A stretch of 64,000 bases of DNA, from positions 992,001-1,056,000 of the forward strand of contig NZ_JACHGW010000001.1 of NCBI RefSeq assembly GCF_014202505.1, given 5' to 3'. Positions 8,132 through 16,299 of the stretch are shown piece by piece. A program made the translations under genes and the position numbers. Position 1 is the stretch's first letter. Each line of letters opens with the position of its first letter. The notes beneath the pieces are model-generated. The model ran no database searches and had not been told where the DNA came from. It saw only the letters and a list, made by a program, of their open reading frames with translations. The stretch comes from Armatimonas rosea. GTDB taxonomy: Bacteria > Armatimonadota > Armatimonadia > Armatimonadales > Armatimonadaceae.

Positions 8132-9364
8132 TTATCCCAGGAGCTGGTGGAGCAGGAAGTGGGCGGCGGGCTCGCTGAGCTGGTCGTGGAGCAGGGGAGG
8201 GGCATGGTCGGGGAGGCAGAAATAGGCGTCCATAGGGGGCGTCTCCCCCGGAGTGGCATCGAGCGCGGACTCGGTCGGGATGAAGGTGGGGAGGCTCTGG
8301 ATCATCGCCCCCGCGATCCCGAGGGGAAGCGAGGTGGCGAAACCGGCGAGCCCGGAGAGGAGCGAGCCAGGCTGAAGATCGGCGGGGCGCGCCTGGACAA
8401 AGTCGCTCCGAAAGGGCTGCCAGAGCCGCAGGAGGGCTCCCGCCGTGTGGGTTCCCTGACGGGCACCGTTGCTCAGGGCGGCGGTGTGGCACCAGCGTGG
8501 CCAGGGGGGGAGGGCGAGAGGGCGCCAGGGGCGCGTGACAATCTCCTCGGGCCAGGCTGCCAGTCCGCGCTTGCCCCAGCGGATCTGGGAGGCGTAGTCG
8601 CGCAGGATCCGCTGTGCGATCGGGCTCTCGAGAGGGCGGAGCATCGCGGGGCCTCCGTAGCGGCGGATCAGCGCCTGGAGCTCGGGGTTTAGGTTCGCGC
8701 CGCGGTGCGGGGTGTCAAACGTCAGGAGGGAACGAACGGGGAGCGAGCGGTCCGCCAGAGCCACCCGCCCGATCAGTCCGCCCGTGCTGACCCCCACCAC
8801 GGAGATCGGCTGCCGTGCGTGTGTCGCCAGGGCACGAATCGCCTCAACGGCACGCGGGGCGAGCTGCTCGGGGGCGAGGTGGGTATTAGGAAACCGCAGG
8901 ACCGCCACACTCCCGCCCAGCGCCCGGAGCAAGTCGGTGGCGGGGGCCATGAGCTGCAGGAGCTGGGTCGCGGTGAAGGCATTGGACGCATCGAAGCCCA
9001 TGAGCACCAGCGCGGCCGGGCCCGTCTGCCCCCGTGTGGGCCCCCAGAGTGGTGTCCCCTCCGCGAGCTGCTGGTCCGCCGGCTCAAAGACCGTCAGGGT
9101 AGCGTCGCTCTGGCGCACGGCGAGCAGCTCGGGCTCCGCGGGGGTGAGACTCGCACGCCAGTCTCCCTCGAAGTCAAAGCCTAGCGCGACCCGTAGCCTG
9201 CCTTGTGTATCGGTGACCCCGCGCCGCTCCAGGCGGTCGAAGCAAGGGAGCGTCGAGCCATCGGGGAGCTGTCGCCAGCCGGAGAGCTGGAGCCGAACCT
9301 TGAGCGAGCGGTGGGCGAGCGGGCGGCCCTGGCGGTCCTGGACCGCGACTGTTACGGCATCCAT
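8132..9364 (-). CDS. Alpha/beta hydrolase, lipase-like, with N-terminal beta domain
   Basis: 410 residues from ATG 9364 (MDAVTVAVQD), overlapping the end of the Wzi-like gene by 13 nt. The first ~95 residues look like an Ig/carboxypeptidase-regulatory beta fold (VTVAVQDRQGRPLAHRSLKV, GVTDTQGRLRVAL). The hydrolase core follows: VLMGFDASN, a nucleophile elbow GVSTGGLIG and FDTPHRG, the arrangement in PGAP1-like and triacylglycerol lipases that cleave ester bonds. A late His in the YFCLPDHAPPLLHDQL region could complete the triad. No signal peptide is visible. Last gene of the WbpM-like/Wzi-like operon; deacylation of a surface polymer is a guess from context. Confidence 0.75.
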   Translation of the reverse strand: MDAVTVAVQDRQGRPLAHRSLKVRLQLSGWRQLPDGSTLPCFDRLERRGVTDTQGRLRVALGFDFEGDWRASLTPAEPELLAVRQSDATLTVFEPADQQLAEGTPLWGPTRGQTGPAALVLMGFDASNAFTATQLLQLMAPATDLLRALGGSVAVLRFPNTHLAPEQLAPRAVEAIRALATHARQPISVVGVSTGGLIGRVALADRSLPVRSLLTFDTPHRGANLNPELQALIRRYGGPAMLRPLESPIAQRILRDYASQIRWGKRGLAAWPEEIVTRPWRPLALPPWPRWCHTAALSNGARQGTHTAGALLRLWQPFRSDFVQARPADLQPGSLLSGLAGFATSLPLGIAGAMIQSLPTFIPTESALDATPGETPPMDAYFCLPDHAPPLLHDQLSEPAAHFLLHQLLG

Positions 9365-10632
9365 CCCAAGGTCAAGCGCGCCCCGTCGCGCTCCAGCCGT
9401 GCGGTGGCGTAGGCCTGGGGGGTGAGGGTCGTGGCGACAAAGAGAGTCACGCGGTTGAGGTCTGCGGGGCCGGGCTGGGTCGTGTCCCGGCGGCGCACGC
9501 GCTGCGCCTCCAGCGCCAGAGAGAGCCGCTCCTGGACACGGTAGTCCGTGCGGGCAAAGAGCTGGAAGGCATTGGACCCGATGGGGCTCCCTAGCAGTGA
9601 GTCTCCCCGGCTCCACTCGTTGGGCAGGACATCGCTGCGGTAGGTGCGTCGGTTGGTATCGACTGCCTCTACGCGCCAGGCCAGCGGTCCGTGTCCGCCC
9701 GCTGCGCCTAGCAGCAGCCCGGAGCGCTGGGGCGTGGTCTCCTTACCACCGAGAAACGCGGGGGCCTTGATGTCATCGAGGAGGTACTCGCCGTAGAAGC
9801 GCACTCCTGTGCCCCGCTGGTAGCCGACGGTGAGATCGGCCATGTAGTTGAGCCACGCGGAGTTTTTATAGGCGGCGGAGCGGGGCAGGCCCAGCCAGCG
9901 CCCGCTTCCGATCGCGCTCCAGTCGTGCTCGTAGACATACCACGGGAGGGCGGCGGCGAGTGCGGGGTCGGGGAGGCGCAGGGCCTTGATCGCCTCGCCC
10001 GCAGAGAGCTCCCAGGGGCCGGTGCTCTGGAGGGTCAGCCGCCGCCCCGCGAGGTGGCGTCGCGTGCCGCTGGCCGTGTCCTGTGGCGCGGTGGGGTCGT
10101 TGGGCTCGAAGAACTGGCCGTAGAACTGCTCGAGGCGAAACTTGCCCAGCTGCTTGCTCACGCTGACTCGGTCCAGGGGCGGGGCGCTGTCGGAGAAGAG
10201 CATCCCCCCGCTCCAGCCCGGCCCCCAGCGCAGCGGCATGCGCCCTGCGGAGAGCTCCCAGCCCCGCCACTGCGTGCTTAGCTCTGCCGCGGTGACCCCG
10301 GCGCGGGTGGCCTGAAGCTGCCAGCCCGGCGCGGCGATCAGGGCACGTGGGGCGTTGCCGACCACAAGAAAGCTCTCTACCCCCCCTGCCCCCGTCCGAC
10401 GGGGGGGAGAGAAGGAATTGGATTCTGCTTTGTCCCCCCGTTGGACGGGGGTTAGGGGGGCTGAAATTTGTGCTAGCTCGCGGCGGGTGAAGAGGCGGTC
10501 GCCGCGCAGGAAGTCCACGGGCTGCCAGCCGGGGAGCAGGCCCGCGCGTGCAGCGGCGGCGAGCCGGGCGTAGATAGGATCGCGGGGGGAGACAAGCTCC
10601 TGGGTGAGCGCGGGAGGCGTCTCCATACTCAT
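9352..10632 (-). CDS. Wzi-like capsule assembly protein with an in-frame repeat insertion
   Basis: A 426-residue protein with the signature of the Caps_assemb_Wzi family: AGRMPLRWGPGWSGGMLFSD, then many amphipathic strands (LGKFRLEQFYGQFFEP, GVRFYGEYLLDDIK, NAFQLFARTDYRVQERLSLA) ending in YATARLERDGARLTLGWMP. Family members are outer-membrane beta-barrels that tether capsule. Two oddities stand out: no signal peptide can be seen, and residues about 57-85 are encoded by a palindromic repeat shared with the intergenic copy at 38424-38514. The first start overlaps the stop of the WbpM-like gene (ATGA), so translation is probably coupled. Confidence 0.75.
   Translation of the reverse strand: MSMETPPALTQELVSPRDPIYARLAAAARAGLLPGWQPVDFLRGDRLFTRRELAQISAPLTPVQRGDKAESNSFSPPRRTGAGGVESFLVVGNAPRALIAAPGWQLQATRAGVTAAELSTQWRGWELSAGRMPLRWGPGWSGGMLFSDSAPPLDRVSVSKQLGKFRLEQFYGQFFEPNDPTAPQDTASGTRRHLAGRRLTLQSTGPWELSAGEAIKALRLPDPALAAALPWYVYEHDWSAIGSGRWLGLPRSAAYKNSAWLNYMADLTVGYQRGTGVRFYGEYLLDDIKAPAFLGGKETTPQRSGLLLGAAGGHGPLAWRVEAVDTNRRTYRSDVLPNEWSRGDSLLGSPIGSNAFQLFARTDYRVQERLSLALEAQRVRRRDTTQPGPADLNRVTLFVATTLTPQAYATARLERDGARLTLGWMP
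10378..10465. repeat. Palindromic twin-hairpin repeat, family A, inside the Wzi-like CDS
   Basis: Two G/C hairpins (CCCCCGTCCGACGGGGG and CCCCCGTTGGACGGGGG) flank a core beginning AAGGAATTGGATTCTG and ending TTTGTCC. The same arrangement with only scattered differences occurs at 38424-38514. Read on the minus strand it adds about 29 codons without breaking the frame. Confidence 0.85.
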
Positions 10633-12530
10633 CGGCGGATCGGGGTTCCTCCGGCAAAGACCGGCTCGGCGTAGGGAACATCGCCGCGTGCGACCTTGAG
10701 GATCTCGTCGCGGAGGGTATCGCGCTCGCCCTCGCTAGCGAGCCGGATCAGGCGGTCCACGGCGGGAAGGAGCAGCGGCGAGGGCGGCTCGCTCTCACTG
10801 ACCGAGATCTTGGCGTGGGCCGTGGGGCGGCGTGCCTCGCTGGCGTAGAGCAGCTCCTCGTTGAGTTTCTCGCCGGGGCGCATCCCGGTGAACTCGATCT
10901 TGATGTCGAGGTCGGGGCGCAGGCCGGAGAGGCGAATCAGGTCGCGGGCGAGGTCGAGGATGCGCACGGGCTCGCCCATGTCCAGCAGGAAGGTCTCACC
11001 ATGCTTGCCCATCGCGCCGGCCTGGAGGATGAGCTGGACCGCCTCGGGGATGGTCATGAAGTAGCGGGTCATCTGCGGATCGGTGACCGTCACCGGGCCG
11101 CCACGGGCGATCTGCTTCTGCATCGTCGGGACAACCGAGCCGCGGGAGCCCAGGACATTGCCAAAGCGCACGACCGCAAACTCGGTGCCGGGGTACTGGC
11201 GTGAGAGGCTGGAGACAATCTGCTCGCCGATTCGCTTGGTGGCCCCCATGACGCTCTCAGGGTTGACCGCTTTGTCGGTGGAGACATAGACCAGCTTGCG
11301 CACCCCGCACCCCGCGGCGATCTCGGCGACATTGCGGGTGCCCAGCACGTTGTTGCTCACGACCTCGCTGGGGTTGGCCTCCATCAGGGGGACATGCTTG
11401 TGGGCCGCCGCATGGAAGACCACTGTGGGGCGCTCGGTGAGGAAGACCTCCTCCATGCGGTTGCGGTCCTTCACATCGGCGATAATGGCGGTGGGGGCGA
11501 TCCCAAACTCACGGATGAGCTCTTGCTGGATCTCGAAGATGGAGTTCTCTCCCCGTCCCAGGAGCAAGAGGCGCGCGGGGTTGAGCGCAGCGATCTGGCG
11601 GCAGAGCTCGCTGCCGATGCTGCCGCCGGCCCCGGTGACCAGGACACGCTGGCCGCTGAGGTAGCCCGAGAGCTCGGCCATGTCGGTCTGGACCGGGTCA
11701 CGGTGGAGGAGGTCCTCGATCTTGATGGCGCGGATGGAGGTCAGGCGGGAGATGCCCGCGGCGCTGCTGCTCTCGATCAGGTCGGGGATGCCTGGAACCA
11801 GGCAGAGGCGCGCCGGCACGGACTCGCAGCGGGAGACAATATCACGCAAGGTCTTGCCGTCGGTGCGGGGGCTGGCGATCAGGATCACCTCGACCCCGAT
11901 CTTCTGGGTGAGCGCGGCGATATCGTGGGTGGTCCCCAGCACGGGAAGCCCATGGATGCGCCCCCCCCGCCGCTTGGGCTCGTCATCGACAAACCCCACC
12001 GGGACAATCCCCTGCGCCGGGCTGCGCAAGAGCTCCCGCGCGACCGCCTCGCCCGCATCGCCCGCTCCGACAATCAGGGCGCGCTGGCGCGGCTGAGTGG
12101 TCACCTCCAGGCTCCTATCCGACCAGAGGCGGTAGGCGATCCGGACACCCGAGAGCAGGCAGATTGTCAGTACCCAGTCGATGATCTGCATGCTCCACGA
12201 GTACGCCGATGCCTGCCCAAAGCCCCAGAGCTTCAGGCTGACGGCGAAGATCGCGCTGGAGAGTGTGGTCGCCCCCGCGACTGTCTTCAGGTCGTGCACC
12301 GACATGTAGCGCCAGCGGATACGGTAGAGACGAAGCATCCCAAAGGCTAAAACCCGCAAGATTACCAGGACGGGGAGCGTGACCAGAACAATCCGCAGGT
12401 GCCCATCGCTGGGACTAAGCGCGGGAGGGCCGTACTTGAGCAGAAAAGACACTAGATTGGCCACGCTCACCAAGGCGGCGTCGATCAGTATCTGCCCGAC
12501 AATCCGTCGGCTAATGGGAGGCAAAGGCAT
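10629..12530 (-). CDS. FlaA1/WbpM/CapD-like nucleotide-sugar 4,6-dehydratase or epimerase (membrane)
   Basis: A 633-residue protein. Residues 15-135 have four hydrophobic helices. A Rossmann domain follows (ALIVGAGDAGEAVARELL, VPVGFVDDEPKRRGGRIHGL), then the SDR catalytic domain from about residue 295 (LVTGAGGSIGSELC, VFHAAAHKHVPLMEANPSE, VYVSTDKAVNPESVMGATK). In this family the usual SDR Tyr is replaced by Met in the MGATK segment, as seen here, so it looks active. It converts a UDP-sugar in bacillosamine/QuiNAc-type polysaccharide synthesis. First gene of the minus-strand polysaccharide block; a TAGAAT at 12557-12562 could be its -10 with a ~20-nt leader. Confidence 0.92.
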   Translation of the reverse strand: MPLPPISRRIVGQILIDAALVSVANLVSFLLKYGPPALSPSDGHLRIVLVTLPVLVILRVLAFGMLRLYRIRWRYMSVHDLKTVAGATTLSSAIFAVSLKLWGFGQASAYSWSMQIIDWVLTICLLSGVRIAYRLWSDRSLEVTTQPRQRALIVGAGDAGEAVARELLRSPAQGIVPVGFVDDEPKRRGGRIHGLPVLGTTHDIAALTQKIGVEVILIASPRTDGKTLRDIVSRCESVPARLCLVPGIPDLIESSSAAGISRLTSIRAIKIEDLLHRDPVQTDMAELSGYLSGQRVLVTGAGGSIGSELCRQIAALNPARLLLLGRGENSIFEIQQELIREFGIAPTAIIADVKDRNRMEEVFLTERPTVVFHAAAHKHVPLMEANPSEVVSNNVLGTRNVAEIAAGCGVRKLVYVSTDKAVNPESVMGATKRIGEQIVSSLSRQYPGTEFAVVRFGNVLGSRGSVVPTMQKQIARGGPVTVTDPQMTRYFMTIPEAVQLILQAGAMGKHGETFLLDMGEPVRILDLARDLIRLSGLRPDLDIKIEFTGMRPGEKLNEELLYASEARRPTAHAKISVSESEPPSPLLLPAVDRLIRLASEGERDTLRDEILKVARGDVPYAEPVFAGGTPIRR

Positions 12531-12609
12531 AAGGTTTTAAGGTGAAATTCTGCGTCATTCTACCACTAATGTCACAACCACCGATACTCTTGCGTTGTCT
12601 GTGAGTGTG

Positions 12610-13209
12610 ATGAAACAAATGATTCTTGCTCTGAGCTGCCTGGCACTGACCACACCGGGATGGGCTCAAGAAGGAACCGAGCGGGAAGGGCACAAGATTC
12701 TTCTCCCACAGATCCAGCAGGTGACTCTCCAGGGGCTCTATGGGGAGAACAGGCTGGTGCAGGCTGCGGGAAATCCCTTGGTGGGGTTTACCTACAGCAA
12801 GTTCCAGACAGGCGATGTCTTTATTGGAAGAGACGATGACAACAAGACATTCCCCGTGACTAGCCTGCACTTGCCAAACTTTGGCTGGTTTGTGGACATC
12901 TTGACGGGGAGCCGCGCCGACACGACTCTGGCAAGTATTGGGCTGGGCGGAGCGGTTCGGCTGACATCCACGCACCTCCAGGACGGTGTGGTTGCCAAGA
13001 AGGGCTGGTACTACGGCATGGGAGGTGGTCTCTATGCCACTCGGGTTGTGGGAGCAAGGCACACGACAAATGCAGGGATAGGGTTTCGGCTCTTTGCGGG
13101 CAAAGACTCCTCCGATGGCCGTCTGCTTGAGGTGGGCTACAGCTACCGACCAGGAACCCAAGGGATCCATCCTAGTGGGCTGACACTGGGGTTGGGGCGA
13201 CGATTTTAG
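12610..13209 (+). CDS. Secreted protein, beta-barrel-like, unknown function
   Basis: About 199 residues from ATG 12610; GTG 12601 and TTG 12595 are alternative in-frame starts. The signal peptide is clear (MKQMILALSCLALTTPGWAQ). The rest alternates short polar and hydrophobic strands (VTLQGLYGENRLVQAAGNPL, GWYYGMGGGLYATRVVG, SGLTLGLGRRF) and ends in Phe, as many small outer-membrane barrels do. I recognise no family. It is divergent from the WbpM-like gene. A resemblance in style, not clear homology, exists with the protein at 34077-34643. Confidence 0.7.
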   Translation: MKQMILALSCLALTTPGWAQEGTEREGHKILLPQIQQVTLQGLYGENRLVQAAGNPLVGFTYSKFQTGDVFIGRDDDNKTFPVTSLHLPNFGWFVDILTGSRADTTLASIGLGGAVRLTSTHLQDGVVAKKGWYYGMGGGLYATRVVGARHTTNAGIGFRLFAGKDSSDGRLLEVGYSYRPGTQGIHPSGLTLGLGRRF

Positions 13210-13293
13210 CGATTCATGCAGGAATGAACCCTGGCGTTGCCGAATCGTCTACGTGAACAAGATCAAACACAACTGTTTGGGAGGTTTTTCATC

Positions 13294-13902
13294 GTGATTC
13301 GTTTTACTACTCGCGCCGCACTGAGCGGTGTCGCCCTGGCCCTCATGGTCAGTGGTGCGCAAGCCCGTCCCCCGTTCGCCGAAAAAGAAGGCAAGAAGTG
13401 TAACTACTGCCACGCACCGGCACCGCCCAAGCTAGGCTACCGTGCGCTCTACTACAAGATGCACAACCTGACCTTCGAGGGCTTTGACGATGCCGCCGAG
13501 GCGAAGAAGGCCGGTGTCGAGGTTGGCCCCGACCCCGAGCCCAAGCCCAAGAGCTGGACCGCTCCCAAGGCTGCGGAGGGCGAGAAGCCCGCTTCCAAGG
13601 CACCCGAGGCCCCCAAAGGCCCCAGCGTTGCTGACCTAAAGAAGAAGTCCGATGCCGCCTCCGCCGCGCTCGCCAAGAAGCCCAAGGACGCCAAGCTCAA
13701 GGCTGCCGCTGCCCAAGCGATGGCAGAGTATGGTCATGGCCAGATGCTCGACCAGACCGTCCCGCCCCGCCAGCGCTACCCGCAGGCCCTCGCGACCCTG
13801 CGCAAGGCCAAGGCGCTCGATCCGAAGAACAAGGTCGCCCTCGACGATATCAAGGCGATCGAGGATGCCTACACCAGCATGGGAATGCCCATTCCTAAGT
13901 AA
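13294..13902 (+). CDS. Exported protein with a single CxxCH haem-binding motif
   Basis: 202 residues from GTG 13294, preceded by GGGAGG about 9 nt upstream; an upstream in-frame ATG at 13237 would bury the signal peptide. MIRFTTRAALSGVALALMVS and a following AQA form the signal. The mature N-terminus has C36-N-Y-C39-H40, a canonical covalent haem c site, in KKCNYCHAPAPPKLGYRALY; the motif sits unusually close to the cleavage site. A Pro/Lys/Ala-rich linker (about residues 75-120) leads to a helical, TPR-like end (YPQALATLRKAKALDPKNKV). A distal haem ligand could be Met in KMHN. Possible periplasmic electron carrier. Function unknown. Confidence 0.75.
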   Translation: MIRFTTRAALSGVALALMVSGAQARPPFAEKEGKKCNYCHAPAPPKLGYRALYYKMHNLTFEGFDDAAEAKKAGVEVGPDPEPKPKSWTAPKAAEGEKPASKAPEAPKGPSVADLKKKSDAASAALAKKPKDAKLKAAAAQAMAEYGHGQMLDQTVPPRQRYPQALATLRKAKALDPKNKVALDDIKAIEDAYTSMGMPIPK

Positions 13903-13915
13903 GGCCTGAGAGGTC

Positions 13916-13957
13916 AAGCCCCTCCGTCACGGTGTGGCGGAGGGGCTTTCTTTTGTT
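13916..13957 (+). terminator. Rho-independent terminator
   Basis: Stem AGCCCCTCCG / CGGAGGGGCT with a short loop, followed by TTCTTTTGTT. It separates the haem-motif gene from the thioredoxin-like gene, whose ATG starts immediately after the T tract. Confidence 0.9.
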
Positions 13958-14341
13958 ATGGACGATCTAAACGAGACAGGATTTATTGCCCACTGGCCCG
14001 GGGGGGCGGAGGCAACCAATAGCGATGCCTTCGACGAAGACGTGCTCGAAGCGGGCGTGCCCGCTCTGGTGGAGTTCTGGGCCGCCCGTTGTAGCGCGTG
14101 TCGCCGGCTTGCGCCTGAGCTAGAAGCGCTGGCACGGGAGCAGCAAGGACTGGTGCGGGTCTTTACCCTCAATGTCGATGAGGAGCTGCCCGCGGCGGTG
14201 CGCTTTGAGGTGCTGGCGATCCCCGCGCTCTTGCTCTTTGTGGGTGGTCAGGAAGTGGCGCGCTGGGTGGGGACGGTCTCGGTCGCGGAGGTTCGGAGCC
14301 AGCTCAAGACACTTTCCCAGCTCTCGGTGAGGCCTTTGTAG
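13958..14341 (+). CDS. Thioredoxin-like protein with CSAC active site
   Basis: 127 residues from ATG 13958. The thioredoxin core is complete: PALVEFWAARCSACRRLAPE with the redox pair C45-S-A-C48, then VRVFTLNVDEE, the cis-Pro in VLAIPALLLF and GQEVARWVG. The canonical CGPC is replaced by CSAC, which usually shifts the redox potential. No signal peptide, so cytosolic. The last 94 nt overlap antisense to the DUF3445 gene. It follows the haem-motif gene, but a terminator between them argues against cotranscription. Confidence 0.88.
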   Translation: MDDLNETGFIAHWPGGAEATNSDAFDEDVLEAGVPALVEFWAARCSACRRLAPELEALAREQQGLVRVFTLNVDEELPAAVRFEVLAIPALLLFVGGQEVARWVGTVSVAEVRSQLKTLSQLSVRPL

Positions 14342-15081
14342 GCACGCGCTTCAGGAGACATGCTCTCCAGTGCGGCAAGGAGCGGCGCGACGGGCACGCT
14401 CTTGGCATCGTAGAGGTGTAGCCGGATCAGAAACGCGACCGCATCGAGCTCGGGGAGGGGCAGGAGCACCTGGCGCTCTACCCGAAGCCAGAGGTGCTCG
14501 CCATCAAAGGGGGACTTGCCGTGGCGCGGGTGGCAGTCCAAGCGGTTGTCGAATGCGAGCCCCCAGGTGAAGCGCACAAACGGCCCACGGGTCACCATCA
14601 GCTCCACCAGCGACCCCGCCGCGCTCCGTGTTCTCTCTGTCCCTGGCACTGGCGCATGGGTCGCGGCGTAGCCTAGACCCAGCTTCTCCTCGGGAGCCCA
14701 ATGGCTGGGCGCACAGATATGCAGTGCCGCGTTCCAGTCGCCGCGCGTGGGGGTGCGCCTGACAATCGCAATGTCCTCACAGACCTGCTGGCAGAGCGTG
14801 TTGAAGTCGGAGAAGGTAAACGTGCGCTCCGGCCACTCGGTCGCTAGGCGCTCGCCCAGCGCCGCCACCACGGGCGCTTCCAGCTCCGCGAAGCTGTCGG
14901 TGAGCGCGACTCGCCCCGCTTTATTGGCTAAGAACTGCGGCGTGTGCTCATCGAACTGAAACGCGACTTGGTCGAGTCGCCCGTTGCCGTAGTCGGTGCC
15001 AAGCGGCTTGAGATCGGGCGTCGTGACATAGCGCCCCTTCTCAGGCGGAAAGTAGCGTGGCTGGGGCAAGAGGGGCGTCAT
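14248..15081 (-). CDS. DUF3445, haem-dependent oxidative N-demethylase-like
   Basis: 277 residues from ATG 15081 (MTPLLPQPRYFPPEKGRYVT). The DUF3445 pattern is readable in order: VCEDIAIVRR, ALHICAPSHWAPEEKLGLGY, HAPVPG, RFTWGLAFDNRL, LWLRVERQVLLPLP and AVAFLIRLHLYD. Characterised relatives form complexes that oxidatively demethylate amines using haem and a partner reductase. No partner subunit is adjacent here. The 3' end overlaps the convergent thioredoxin-like gene by 94 nt, and both C-termini look native, so the overlap appears real. Confidence 0.8.
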   Translation of the reverse strand: MTPLLPQPRYFPPEKGRYVTTPDLKPLGTDYGNGRLDQVAFQFDEHTPQFLANKAGRVALTDSFAELEAPVVAALGERLATEWPERTFTFSDFNTLCQQVCEDIAIVRRTPTRGDWNAALHICAPSHWAPEEKLGLGYAATHAPVPGTERTRSAAGSLVELMVTRGPFVRFTWGLAFDNRLDCHPRHGKSPFDGEHLWLRVERQVLLPLPELDAVAFLIRLHLYDAKSVPVAPLLAALESMSPEARAYKGLTESWESVLSWLRTSATETVPTQRATS

Positions 15082-15108
15082 ATTTTGTGGTATCGTTTCC
15101 TGAGAGAT

Positions 15109-15528
15109 ATGAACCCTATCGAAGAGACTTTTGTCAAGACATTTATCGCCCGCGACAAGCGAGAGCGCTGGCTGTCCTTTCTTGCCTCGGAGAAGAACCG
15201 TCTTAAAGTGCTGGGGCGCCTTGCCCATGTTTTAGAGGACGATCTCGATCCCCGGTTTGTTTTTGACAAAGACTCGCCGCCCGCTGAGATCGCAGCGCAA
15301 GCAGGGCAAGCTCTGGCAGAGTGGGCAAAAACGAATCCAAAGCAGCTGTGCCACTTAATTGTTTACGGTGATAAAGATGGTCAGGTGATGAATCTCAGCG
15401 CAGCAGAGTCGGATTTTGACCTCACTAACGGGGCGATTATTATCGTCATTCCCAACAAGCTTGCCTACTACCACCCGGAGCGGGATAACCTCAGCCGACA
15501 GCCTTTTAAATTGTTGTTTCATCCGTAG
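15109..15528 (+). CDS. Hypothetical protein
   Basis: 139 residues from ATG 15109 (MNPIEETFVKTFIARDKRER). The longer frame back to 14944 is antisense to the DUF3445 gene and was discarded. The protein is mixed alpha/beta with a predicted strand-rich second half (LCHLIVYGDKDGQVMNL, AIIIVIPNKLAYYHPE). No signal peptide and no family I recognise. The intergenic region with the DUF3445 gene is only 27 bp, so the promoters must overlap. Confidence 0.7.
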   Translation: MNPIEETFVKTFIARDKRERWLSFLASEKNRLKVLGRLAHVLEDDLDPRFVFDKDSPPAEIAAQAGQALAEWAKTNPKQLCHLIVYGDKDGQVMNLSAAESDFDLTNGAIIIVIPNKLAYYHPERDNLSRQPFKLLFHP

Positions 15529-15617
15529 CTGTCTTCGCATCTACCACTCGCAAAGCAAACAAGCCACTGCCCAACTTTCCCCTCCCTTATCTGCGATTAA
15601 GCTAGCGGAGGGTCTCT

Positions 15618-16232
15618 ATGTCGTTTTCGTCTCGTCTTGCTCTTGCGCTCGTGCTGGTTTGTGGAACGGGGGTCGCCAGCCAGGCGCACACCACGGTCTA
15701 CACCGCGATTCTCTCGGGGCCGCTGTCATCGCCAGCCAATGCCTCGCCGGGGGTGGGCATTGCGACCGTCACCCTGGACTTGGACCTTGTGACACTGGAT
15801 GTCGATGTGACGTTCTCGGGGCTACAGGGAACGGTCGTCTCGGCGCAGATTCATGCGGCGACAGCAGCTCCGTTTGCGGGAACTGCGATTGAGGCGATTC
15901 CCTTCACGGGCTTTCCGACGGGGGGGAAGAGTGGCAGCTACACCCATAACTTCGACCTGACCGATGGCGGATCGTACACGGCGGGCTATCTTGCGGCCAA
16001 TGACCTAGGCAACATCCCCTCCACCATTGTCTCCGACTCGCTCAATGCGCTGGACCTCGCCATGGACGGTGGCAGGGCCTACGTCAATATCTACACCTCT
16101 GCGTTTCCGGGCGGCGAGATCCGTGGCTTCCTGGTTCCCGCCGCCGATGCGCCCGAGCCTACCCCGCTGCTCCTGATGGGGCTGGGCGGGCTGGCGCTGG
16201 TACGGCGGCGGCGGCGGCACACAGGGGCGTAG
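15618..16232 (+). CDS. CHRD-domain protein with PEP-CTERM-like anchor
   Basis: 204 residues; ATG 15618 follows a GGAGGG ribosome binding site. A signal peptide (MSFSSRLALALVLVCGTGVA) leads to a CHRD domain: YTAILSGPLSSPAN, VTFSGLQGTVVSAQIHA, LDLAMDGGRAYVNIYT, GGEIRGFL, as in chordin and bacterial surface proteins. The tail APEP-TPLLLMGLGGLALV-RRRRR has Pro-Glu-Pro, a hydrophobic helix and a basic end, the layout recognised by exosortases. No exosortase gene is in the window. Probably cell-surface attached; role unknown. Confidence 0.88.
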   Translation: MSFSSRLALALVLVCGTGVASQAHTTVYTAILSGPLSSPANASPGVGIATVTLDLDLVTLDVDVTFSGLQGTVVSAQIHAATAAPFAGTAIEAIPFTGFPTGGKSGSYTHNFDLTDGGSYTAGYLAANDLGNIPSTIVSDSLNALDLAMDGGRAYVNIYTSAFPGGEIRGFLVPAADAPEPTPLLLMGLGGLALVRRRRRHTGA

Positions 16233-16285
16233 GTATCTCAAAGGGACTCCTGCGTCTGACGCATGGCGGGGAGTCTCGGGCCTAC
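16229..16285 (+). other. Extended hairpin between the CHRD and GH43-fusion genes
   Basis: Three nested pairs: GTAGG/CCTAC, GACTCC/GGAGTC and TGCGT/ACGCA. There is no T tract, so it may be a weak terminator or mRNA-stabilising element for the CHRD message. Confidence 0.4.
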
Positions 16286-16286
16286 C

Positions 16287-16292
16287 TATACT
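16287..16292 (+). promoter_or_regulatory. -10 box TATACT, 7 nt before GTG 16300
   Basis: Good hexamer directly upstream of the GTG start of the GH43-glutaminase gene; predicts a leaderless GTG-initiated message. Confidence 0.5.
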
Positions 16293-16299
16293 GAGCCCT

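Noticed and set aside
6439-8178. Long plus-strand open frame of 579 codons.
   Set aside because: Antisense to the GGDEF-EAL gene; composition follows third-position G+C of the real gene and no domain is readable.
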